From Halichondria panicea (lineage: Eukaryota > Porifera > Demospongiae > Suberitida > Halichondriidae): a stretch of DNA of 64,000 bases. Location of the stretch: NCBI RefSeq assembly GCF_963675165.1, contig NC_087391.1, forward strand, positions 1,817,001 to 1,881,000, given 5' to 3'. Below the pieces are notes generated by a model. That model saw only the letters and a program-made list of their open reading frames with translations. It did not search any database and was not told the origin of the DNA. This document shows positions 55,201 to 64,000 of this stretch, one piece after another (within the stretch, counting starts at the first letter, position 1; the number at the start of each line of letters is the position of its first letter). The position numbers and the translations under genes are program-made.

Positions 55201-57673
55201 ATGAGGTGCTGGTAATTGCATGCTTCCACACAACATACATGTCCAGTGTACACTGTGTATATGAGGTGCTGGTAATTGCATGCTTCCACACAACATACAT
55301 GTCACATGTACACTGTGTATATGAGGTGCTGGTAATTGCATGCTTCCACACAACATACATGTCCAGTGTACACTGTGTATATGAGGTGCTGGTAATTGCA
55401 TGCTTCCACACAACATACATGTCCAGTGTACACTGTGTATATGAGGTGCTGGTAATTGCATGCTTCCACACAACATACATGTCCAGTGTACGTGAAATTG
55501 ATACATTTTTAGCGTAGTTAACTTTGCAATGTACACAGGAAATTACATATTTATTGGATATCTAACTATTAACAAGGCTTCTAAATGCTTAAAGCTATGT
55601 ATTATATGCTACGTATTGTACAACGTACATAATTATATGAACTGTGTCCTACAGCTGACTACCCCAGCGCCATGAAGCACTACAACGAGGCTATAAAGAG
55701 AGACCCTGAGAACCCCATTATCTATAGCAACCGAGCCGGCTGTTTTCAGAAGCTTCTCGAGTTTTCTCTGGCGTTAAAGGTATGTCATTGGTGTGTGTGT
55801 TTTGGTAAGTATCACGATAGTATCCCTGTAGTGGTGGATACCGTACGTGTAGATACAGGTACATGTATTTACGGTTGCCAATAGTAGTTAGTAGTCATGT
55901 GACTGTCATGTGCTCCCTTGTAGGACTGTGAGGAGTGTATTCGTCTGGACCCTAACTTCGGTAAGTCGTGTCATTCATCCGTGTACATGCCCTCACCATT
56001 AATGCTCGAGTCATTGCTTGCGATTTTACACGAAGTGGTTGGTTTTGTACAATTGTATAATTAATTTTAGGAAGCCTTATTTACTGTATCTACATTATGT
56101 AGTTAGAATATTGTGTATAGACTTGACGGTAGGACCTTGTTTGAACGAGATACATTGTTGGGGGGGGAGGGGTTACATGTGTACATTTAGTTACACCTCT
56201 AAAGGAGACACTAAGGTTACGTACACCTATGAGACCAATAGCAGATTTCTATCGATGTGGATAAAAGTAAAAATGTTATACCTGAACGTTCGTGCAGCCA
56301 TGTATAGGAAGTGGGTGTAGTAAAAATGTGTAATGTTTATACGCAGAAAGACTCGAGTAGTCAAAATACATGCCTAAAGCCAGTAGTCCAAACGTTTGTA
56401 GTCTTGAAACCTGTCGTCTAGAAATGGGTGTAGTAAGAGCTGTGTGTGTGTGTGTGTGTGCAGGTGGCAAATTGGTTTGTGTCTAACAACAAAGTCACGC
56501 TCAGACAAAACTCATCCTTTCAGTACTTAATTGTAGGAGCTAATACCGAGGGCATTATGTTGCTCCAGTGCAATATGGCATGTTGCACTCGTGCTGGGCA
56601 ATAACTAATACTAATTGTAGGAGCTAATACATGTACATCTGTGTGTAATGTAAATGTGTGATCTCTGTACATGTTAACTTTACATTTGTATGTGCATTTG
56701 TAGTGTTGTTGTTGATCGTAGTGAGCGTGCATGTGGCCTGTTTTATGTAATCTATGCTTCCTCAATAATTATTTTTGTTGATTTTGTGATAGGGCTTGCT
56801 TGTATATATTGCACCAAACTTCAAAGCCAGCTCTTAATACTGCTAATACGTATGAAGTCCCTCAAGGTTTCGGTAATTGAATTTCTAGTCCAAGCTCTGT
56901 CTCGTTTACCCAACCGTTAATGCTATATTTGCGTTCAACCCTCTCCCACTAAGATTGTCTGCCCTAGTGTCTGCCATACTGAGGGGGGAGGTACTGGTTC
57001 GTTATCTTAACTAGTTACCCTCGAAGAAAGACATCAACTTTTCCAAGCATTGCTTATCAAACAATTTCAATTTCAATTTTGTATCAATTAAGAATAACCT
57101 GCAATAAGCAAATTCTCATAATTATTTTGTTTGTCTACTTGTACAACTAAAAACTAGCTAAGCTTGCTTAGAGAATTTGATAGTCATGATCATACGTGTA
57201 CTTTTGTTAAATATTTTGTGACTTTTTGTCTCAGATTTAGAATTGAGACATAAATAATAATTATCCTCTGATTTTCTAGTGATGATTGTGTGACAGGTAA
57301 TCACAGTACGTGAGATACATATAGTTCTTATTGTAATGGAAGATGTTCTAATATCCAGCGCTTAGCGCCGTAACGTCACATTGGTGGAATTATCGTTTAA
57401 AGCTTCTGTTGGTCGTTGCGGTTGCTATGGAGTGTGTCGTCCAATATTTATATTATTATGAACTGCATGTAATATGATACGTGTGGGAGGCCTTTAGCAG
57501 TAATTGGGATAATTACTAATTACCTATACAGTGTAGAAGTCAGGCGGCGTAGCGGTATCAAACTTGTGTTGCTAGGATGTGATTTAGTCGAATAAAGTTC
57601 CAAGAACTCCACAACGGTTTGGTAAACAGAACTTCTACAATTCCTACAGGAAAATGAAGAGGTGTACAATTAG

Positions 57674-57739
<66 letters not shown>

Positions 57740-58592
57740 GAAAGGTCATATCAGGAAGGGGTATGCGCTGCTTGCAATGAGGGACACAGTGAAGGCTATG
57801 CAAGCTTTCCAACGTGCTCTGGAGCTTGACCCAAACCATGCCGTAAGATTATACACGAAGCAGTAGTTTCCTTAACCCCTATTTTGTGAATGCGTGGTTA
57901 ACCCTTACATAATGCACCAATAATAACCCTTTCACCACTCTTTTCAGGAAGCCAGAACGGGGCTACAGAAGTGCAGCGCTCAGGACGACCCAGAGTCTAG
58001 ACGTAAGGCTGCTCTACAGGACCCTGAGGTAGAGGCCATCTTGCGAGACCCTGCCATGCAGATGGTGTTGCAACAAATGCAGAAAAACCCTGAGGCACTG
58101 AGAGAGTGAGTACAGCTGTGTTTCGATGACTAGATTATTCACACTCTGAGCAGCTAATAACGTCCCATTCCAAACTGCAAATTCACCGTTATTGCACTCG
58201 TATGTCTCATAGTGAGCATTCCATTTGCAAGTCCCTTGATAATGTGTGGTCCCAATCTGGTTGACAGTATATAGCGACATGTACATGCATCATATATGTG
58301 CAGCTTGAGAAGTACGTACAATAATACATCATTTACTGGTCATTTAGTGTTTGTGTGTGCAATTGTACTTACAAGTATGTGTTCCAATCAATCTTGAGTA
58401 TTTCTTGTGGCATGCAGTAATTATGTCAATTCCCTCTTCAACACTGGGGCAGCTTTGTTTTGCGTTGACTGTCTGTAGGCGTGTATTAGTGTTGCATCGC
58501 TTGCATTTTTCCTTTGCAGGCATCTCCTGGATCCGACCATTTCAGCAAAGATACAGAAATTAATTGAGTCCGGATTTATCAGTTTGCGCTGA
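49215..58592 (+). CDS. STIP1: STIP1/HOP, HSP70-HSP90 organising protein
   Basis: The co-chaperone that bridges HSP70 and HSP90. Fourteen in-phase exons: 49215-49250, 49306-49515, 49844-49982, 50264-50473, 50680-50822, 51024-51150, 51459-51561, 53907-54027, 55011-55107, 55655-55779, 55924-55960, 57739-57842, 57948-58105, 58520-58592; 560 aa (human 543). Order: TPR1 ([30 protein letters not shown]), DP1 ([20 protein letters not shown]), an acidic Lys-rich linker, TPR2A from about residue 247 ([17 protein letters not shown]), TPR2B from about 377 ([29 protein letters not shown]), DP2 ([20 protein letters not shown]) and the C-terminus [14 protein letters not shown]. The clamp residues KGN and NRA are present. 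Intron 7 (2.3 kb) and intron 8 hold TTAGACACTG elements; intron 9 holds a minisatellite; intron 11 (1.8 kb) ends in a CA repeat. A polyadenylation signal AATAAA lies at 58718. Confidence 0.96.
53114..53246. mobile_element. MITE, TTAGACACTGTTT family, copy 1
   Basis: In STIP1 intron 7. Ends TTAGACACTGTTTTG and CAAAACAGTGTCTAA are inverted repeats; the interior has GATTTAGAAGCCCTCAG and GGGCTTCTAAATC, also complementary, so the whole 133 bp can fold back. Confidence 0.8.
54016..54130 (+). repeat. Three tandem copies of the STIP1 exon 8 splice-donor junction
   Basis: The unit AAGAGTGAG|GTGGGTGTGGTCC...CTACATGA occurs three times at 38- and 39-bp spacing. The first copy is the true exon 8/intron junction (after 54027); the other two place identical donor sequences within the intron. 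Use of either would shift the frame or add a premature stop. Confidence 0.85.
54354..54487. mobile_element. MITE, TTAGACACTGTTT family, copy 2
   Basis: In STIP1 intron 8. TTAGACACTGTTTAGGAAGT pairs with ACTTCCTAAACAGTGTCTAA; the interior TCAGGGCTAGTAGAACCCTC resembles copy 1. It is followed directly by copy 3. Confidence 0.8.
54494..54600. mobile_element. MITE, TTAGACACTGTTT family, copy 3 (left end missing)
   Basis: Repeats the right three quarters of copy 2 (AGAAGTCCTCAGGGCTAG to AACAGTGTCTAA), arranged in tandem with it. Confidence 0.75.
55127..55490. repeat. Six-copy 60-bp minisatellite in STIP1 intron 9
   Basis: A 60-bp unit containing GAGGTGCTGGTAATTGCATG and CTTCCACACAACATACATGT is repeated six times with almost no divergence (two variants, GTCCAGTGTA and GTCACATGTA). 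Long open frames on both strands across it are products of the repeat, not genes. Confidence 0.95.
57680..57736. repeat. (CA)n microsatellite at STIP1 exon 12 acceptor
   Basis: About 28 CA units ending in ACAG, which is the acceptor of the exon starting at 57739. No other pyrimidine-rich tract lies nearby. Confidence 0.92.
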
Positions 58593-59338
58593 CGAGACAA
58601 TTTTATTGCCACCTAGTTGTGTGTTATAATTATCTTTTCTGCTGATTGAACTTTCTTTACCCAGCTGTGCTGTTAATTGATGTGTGTCATTATTTAAATA
58701 GTTGCTACATGTATAAAAATAAATATGAATTTTCCATCTCAACTGTTTCATATAATTAGGTAGTGCTCTCTATATTTAGCAGTGGGGTATATACATTTCA
58801 ATCTATTTCTAGAGTCGACATTATTGTGTAACCTCCTACATAATTGCAGTCAGTGTCTCCTACATGTTAACTCTTGGGTGTCTTGTCTAAAAACAGAGTG
58901 TGATATTACGTTTAAAACTATGAGCCATAATCCGCATACCGGTATAATTATATGTGGGCACCAATGGTCAATTTAGTTTCAGAAATCTTTATAATAACAA
59001 CGTTACATCATGATAATGGGTGCATGGAAGAATGCAATAAGTTTTTGCAAAGCATGCAGTTACACGTACCGTACAGTAGCCTTGATTCTAGGCCGCTATC
59101 AAGGAGAAAGACGGGCAGTTAATGCTCATAATTTATCGGAAATCACCAAGAATGGCAGTCTGTCCTATAGACCATTGAGTAGCAAAACAATGTTTGACTG
59201 TTTTTATAGAAACACGTATAATAATTGTACAGAATTGGCTTTCTTTAATTCAGCAGTCACAATTAAAAAGAATAATTATTGCAAGGGTGAGTAACAGAAT
59301 GAATTGGTGATCAAGTCTATAATTGAAAATGGTTCACA
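58593..59338. other. Convergent intergenic region, STIP1 and TGF-beta ligand
   Basis: 3' flanks of two convergent genes. It contains the STIP1 AATAAA at 58718-58723 and, at 59077-59094, TAGCCTTGATTCTAGGCC, a diverged relative of the terminal motif of the 18703-20571 element. No gene is seen. Confidence 0.6.
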
Positions 59339-61403
59339 TCAATAACACTTGCAACTCGTCACATGGTTATAAATAACAGTCATTATAATATTGCCACTGT
59401 TTCTCGGTCTAAACTCAAGGTTTGTCATGGCATAGCCTGTGGGTATGCAGCACGGACTGATTTCAGCTTGGATCAGTCGCGGGTCCATACGTCCAACGAA
59501 CTTAGCATGATCAGTAATTCGTTTGCCATTTTCCTCTTGTCCATCTATTTTGCAATGGCCGTAACAAAAGCTCATGGAAGCAAAACCTGGGTTTAGGAGT
59601 TCGAAGTTTGGCGATATCCATGGATAAAAAGATGTCAAGTTAACTGTATGCACTTGGCAAAACTCTTGTTTCTTTTCTTCGAGCGTGAGTCCTGTTGATT
59701 CAGTAGGGGGTGAAACACCTTGTACGTCTCGTTTTTTCAAAACTTTTGTGTCAGGGGTTTGAAATAAGTTCTTGAGTAGATCATTGTCGTAAGAGTATAC
59801 TACCATCATTGGTTTCAGTGACTTGAGGATATTGGCCAGGGCATCATCATCCATAGACCCATCTGGACTCGTAACTTCGAGAACAAGTTGATACATTGTA
59901 TTTGCTTCAAACGGTAGCTGATCGAGTATCTCAACGTTTAGATCCATATACTTCTCCCGTGATGAACCCGAATCTTCAGGGTTTTCAGCGCCAGTAGTGG
60001 TGTAAACGTTCACTTGATAGAGAGAGGGAGACGGACAGGAAGGAATGACCAATCGAAACGCCATCAGTTTTTGAGTGCTGCTGATGAAGTTGTGGATGAG
60101 GTTGTAGGAAACTGTGCGGCGAATGCTTTCAGAGACAGTCACCTCATCAGTGTCTGCAAGGGGGAAATAGAGAGGATGATGTCATGGCTATAAATAGCAA
60201 TGAACACTGTGGTAGACTAAAGTCTGTGTGGTTTGCAATAACTGGGCTGGCATACTACAAATAGATGCTTGTGGTGTGCAACAGTATGGCTTGCCATGTG
60301 CAAGCTGGTACAAGAAATTCTTTAGCCTTCCTATATGCAGACTAGTACCCAAATGAACTACATCGCCCTTCATTAGCTATGGGTAACCTGAACAAGGACT
60401 ACTTCCGTCACCCTAACACTGCAGCTGTATGCGATCTGTTAACGCTAAGTCATGTATGGCATCAATGGCTTCCTAAACTCATTAGTCTCACTCATAAACC
60501 GCTGTTTAACTGTGGGAGGCTTCTAGCTATGAGCCTGAAGGTCTACTAGCAGTGTTTGAACTGTGTACATTGAGGGCAACACTTTTAAAATAGGCAACAT
60601 AAATAGTGTGCCAAGAAACAACAAGAAGCCTATACACACAGTAGGCGTTGTGGGAGATATTGTCATTGACAACAGATAACTTCATCCTTATGGATACCAC
60701 AACTTCCCCCCACACCGAATACAACACCCACCTACTACGATCAGGAATTTATTATGTCTTAATTTAACTTTCCTATGTTATAGGGAGATTGCATGTGCAG
60801 TCAATAATTATACCTTCATTGTCGATCTCAGCCACACATTGGACCATGTTTGCAAAACGTTGGGTTTCTTCTCTAAGGAGATTGACCTCACCATTTGCAC
60901 TAGGTTGTCTTCCTGAATCCTACGTACAACATATGAAATCATGACAGTTCACTAAGTGTATAGCCAGTATGCAGAAACAGGAGCAACTTAGCAACCACAA
61001 ATTATAACTGAAAACCACATAGTGCACCAAAATTAGATAATTGTATCTCCAGTCTGAATTCAAAATTAAATGAACTTTGATGTAACCATATCAGTTACAC
61101 AGTACATGCTCCATTCAACACTGCCACTACTGCAAATCAGGAATGCCTTTGAATAGTCATTATCAGCTTGCAGTACAGTAGGCCTATATTCAGTAAAAGT
61201 GCAATGCAAATGCACCTGCACCAGGCTTGATGCTACATGTACATACTTACCTCAATGGTCTGATACAGGTATCTGAGGTACTCATTTTCCAGAGGGAGCA
61301 TGTTTTGCACATTATCTGAAGGTTTTCCAACATTCACTGGCAGAGAGATAACATTGGTGGCTGCAACTAGCACCAGAGCTAGTAGACACAGTTTGGTAGA
61401 CAT
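59339..61403 (-). CDS. TGF-beta superfamily ligand
   Basis: A secreted growth factor precursor. Three in-phase exons: 61403-61251, 60919-60814, 60153-59339; 357 aa. It starts with a signal peptide (MSTKLCLLALVLVAATNV), followed by a prodomain, a basic processing site (VLKKRD) and a mature domain of about 120 residues with seven cysteines in cystine-knot order: FCQVHTVNL, FCYGHC, SPCCIPTGYA and SCKCY. The positions FYPWISP and NIIMTVIYNHV match the usual TGF-beta/BMP strands. The chain ends CKCY, one residue more than the common CxCx ending. The spacing FCYGHC has Y-G-H where bilaterian ligands have x-G-x. I cannot place it in the BMP or TGF-beta/activin branch by eye. It is divergent from the SETD9-like gene, 171 bp between starts. 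Confidence 0.9.
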
Positions 61404-61574
61404 GATGAGATGAAGATGAAGATGCTGTTTAGTTGAATCACTGACTGTGTGTCTGCTTGCATTTGTCAATTTTCAGTTTTTATAACAGCATGCACTGTGG
61501 AAGTATTATAGCATTTTACGGCTTCATCCAGAGCCACGTGGCTGTGGGTGGGGCTGCATGGGTATTGGAAAGTT
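61404..61574. promoter_or_regulatory. Divergent promoter of TGF-beta ligand and SETD9-like genes
   Basis: On the minus strand, TATAAAA lies at about 61477-61484, some 75 bp before the ligand ATG, a good TATA box for that gene. GCCACGTGGC, a perfect E-box palindrome, is at 61533-61542, close to the SETD9-like ATG. Confidence 0.6.
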
Positions 61575-63916
61575 ATGTCTTTCGTGAAGGTTCTGGCAAG
61601 GAGGGTACTAGAAAGCAATGTTAGAAAGCTTGAACAACCTGATATATGGAAGCTATACCACCTGGTCCATTTCTACAAGGGATTTGGTATCAAAGGAGAC
61701 CAGACATTTGGAGATATTCCAGACCAAAAAACCCCCTTGAAGGAGCAATACAGAATTGTACATAAGCACGTACAACAACAGGTGCGTGCGTACATGCATG
61801 AAATTGTGTATTGCAAGCTTATCACTGAGTTCAAATTGCGTACACCAATTAACATCTTGTGTTTTACTACGCACTGGTAGGTACAGGATTCCTTGATTGT
61901 GTATAATCATGACGGAACTGTTGGTAGTACTACTGGTAGCATTGCCGTGCAACCCCGGCCTTGCACTGAGAACATGAAGATACCAGGTGCAGTATTGCAT
62001 ATAAACCACAACACAGAATCTAATGTGTCATGTGAGTCATGTGTTGTAAAGAGCACCTCTTGTGTTTTGCAGGTGTGCTAGTAGAAGCCGGCCATATACT
62101 GCCCGGTGCGTTCGTGTGCTTTTTCCCAGGAAAAATTGTAAGTCAATTTCCCATAGCTATCACAGCTGTCATGTCGTGCATTTATCATTTCTATTTAGGC
62201 GATTATTAAGTAATATTGTTGCCTTGATTTCCCCTCTCAGAAATGTGGGTTTTGATAATGCTTGCTCAGAAAGGAAGTGCTAAATACTTAGGGGAAAACT
62301 TAACCCTCAAGCAATTACGCCATACTCTCTAATAATTTCCTATAAAGGTGTTGGTTAGCAAGGCAGAGTGGCACCGTTTATGGATGTGGTTGCTATAGCA
62401 GTAAAATCCCTTCGATCACATTGACTCGCTGCCAATTTAGCTGGCGTATGTTGTATTGAACGAATACTTCCCATTAGGTTCAAAACAGGAAATCAACTTC
62501 TGCACACAAAATAGTAAATATGGATGAAGCTTACAAAGTTGTGGAAGCTTATAGTTTTAAAGATAGGCCTAACTTCACACAGATCATTATAATCACTCGA
62601 TCTCTACTTGTTTCCTTTCCACTGCAGTATGTACCCTCACAGCTGAGAGAGATACCCGGGTATCCTGACATCACTCACGACAACCATTACCTCATGGCCA
62701 GGACGGATGGTTCCATCATCGATGCTAAAGATCATATCTCTTCTGAGGTACAAGTACATGCACATGTACATTAATTTTGTATAATAGCATGTCAGTGCAC
62801 ATTACACACATTGCACATTACAAGTACTTGTATATATACGTGAAACTTTAAACATGACAGTGTTTACTTTACAATAGGGAAATCCCCTTGCTGTTGGCCA
62901 CCTAATCAGGCATCCTCCGAATGGTCAGTGCTAGCAATACCATATACAGTCAGTCTGTCGTACCATATACAATCATACCATATACAGTCGTACAGTATAC
63001 ATTTCTAGAATGTGGCATGAGTCAAATTTTTAAAATATTTATCACTTCTTCGAAACTGCATGTAAATAACACAGCCTGGGCTTAGTTTCTTCTAAATCCT
63101 ACACCACCTGTCTTGATAGTTGCTATTGCATCATCCTTTGATTCCACTTCCCTCGTGTTTGTGTACTAAACACGACATGCTGAAACATCAGCAACTCTGA
63201 CAGCTGTACTGTACACATGTGTACGTGTTTTGCTAATCCCCTTCATTGTGAATGTTGTTTCTGACCAAACTTTGAAAGTTCTTTCAGAGAACTACACTGT
63301 ATAATAAACTCCCACTCCATCCATGTATTACTACTGATTGAATCACATGTGTGTCTAACATCACTATATGATACATGTAGGGACTTCTCCTAATGTGATG
63401 CCATTTTCATTTGACATTAGTGCTGGCTTTCCAATCGACCTCCTCCCGTTAGTCCCCAACATGTGAGAGCTGTAGGTGTAGTAGATTCACTGTCTATCAA
63501 GAATACTAGTGCATGCGGTTCATGATATCATTTAATATGTCTTATATCTTGCCTTACACCTCCAGATATCATCGGAAGCCTGGGTTTCTTTTTTCCAGTA
63601 GACGTGTGCTACTTAGGACGATTGTGTTTGTAGCAACTGAGCACATCAGAAAAGGGGAGGAGCTGTTCTTGAAGTAAGCGTGCTTGCTGTGATAGTGGCC
63701 GCCTAACAGTGGGGAAATTAAATGAGCCTCTAGAATCGCTAAAGGCGAATAATTCTTTTACTGGATCTTTTACGTATGCATGTGCATGTAGCACTATTAC
63801 ATGCACTCTTATGTCTATGTTACCATAGCTATCGGCTCCACCCTGAGTCTACCGTCCCTGATTGGTACAGCAGAGTGGATGGGAATACTGACAACAGAAG
63901 GTGGGGCAAAAACTGA
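61575..63916 (+). CDS. SETD9: SETD9-like SET-domain protein
   Basis: A putative lysine methyltransferase of the little-studied SETD9 group. Eight in-phase exons: 61575-61781, 61887-61986, 62073-62137, 62628-62747, 62878-62923, 63381-63462, 63566-63673, 63829-63916; 271 aa (human 299). Matches: GVLVEAGHILPGAFVCFFPG (human GVFVTKGLVPKGAVVSMYPG), NPLAVGHLI (NPLAVGQYV), FPIDLLPLVPN (FPIELKQYLPN) and TIVFVATEHIRKGEELFLNY (CVVLVALRDINQGEELFSNY). The last block is the C-terminal SET motif. The usual NH-type cofactor motif after VGHLI reads RHPPN here. A C-terminal tail (RLHPESTVPDWYSRVDGN) extends past the human end. Confidence 0.85.
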
Positions 63917-64000
63917 CTTGCATCAGTGGGTAAAGATTGTCAAGGCACTAGAACATTAATTGATACGATGATAGCTTGCTTTGATGACGCTTTACCAGCT

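Noticed and set aside
55127-55490. CRISPR-like array
   Set aside because: Units are contiguous 60-bp tandem repeats without unique spacers, in an animal gene intron.
55034-55536. ORFs of 130-150 codons on both strands
   Set aside because: They exist only because the 60-bp minisatellite unit, a multiple of three, has open frames; they lie in a STIP1 intron.

Overview
This window is eukaryotic and animal. Nearly every gene is split into many short exons with GT/AG introns, and the gene set is metazoan: a TGF-beta ligand, a MARK/PAR-1 kinase, a TANGO1/MIA3-type collagen export receptor, an aftiphilin-like clathrin adaptor and a GPR137-type membrane protein. The compact layout, AT-rich short introns, abundant small terminal-inverted-repeat elements and divergence from vertebrate orthologs fit an early-branching animal such as a demosponge. 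I cannot fix the species from sequence alone.

I could join exons into complete in-frame models for ten multi-exon genes, and into a partial model for ERO1. Exon lengths of the complete models sum to multiples of three, and predicted protein lengths match the known families closely: STIP1 560 aa, XRCC3 347 aa, PDRG1 135 aa, MARK 839 aa, TANGO1-like 1539 aa, aftiphilin-like 743 aa, GPR137-like 466 aa, TGF-beta ligand 357 aa, SETD9-like 271 aa.

Layout, left to right: ERO1 (-, its 3' end lies beyond the window) with TANGO1/MIA3-like (+); two intronless AIG1/septin-like GTPases head to head (-/+); a 3.9-kb repeat-filled gap; MARK (-) with PDRG1 (+); GPR137-like (-) with aftiphilin-like (+); XRCC3 (-) with STIP1/HOP (+); TGF-beta ligand (-) with SETD9-like (+). 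All twelve host genes thus form six divergent head-to-head pairs whose start codons lie roughly 110-440 bp apart. XRCC3 is also a host: its 6.7-kb fourth intron holds an intronless 2OG-oxygenase-like gene and a broken TRIM-like gene, and its short fifth intron holds a tRNA-Asn gene.

Functional themes: ERO1 and TANGO1 both serve the endoplasmic reticulum and share a promoter carrying a CCACGTGG (XBP1/E-box-like) palindrome. STIP1 is the HSP70/HSP90 co-chaperone, and its shared promoter with XRCC3 contains a perfect three-unit heat-shock element. CACGTG occurs in four of the six divergent promoters. PDRG1 is a prefoldin-like subunit. The two GTPases and the repeat-rich region around 17.6-21.4 kb are the most lineage-specific part. 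Small inverted-repeat elements sit mainly in introns. CA/GT repeats directly abut several 3' splice sites, and two exon/intron junctions have been tandemly copied together with their splice donors. A 200-base run of N at 29877-30076 lies in a MARK intron.
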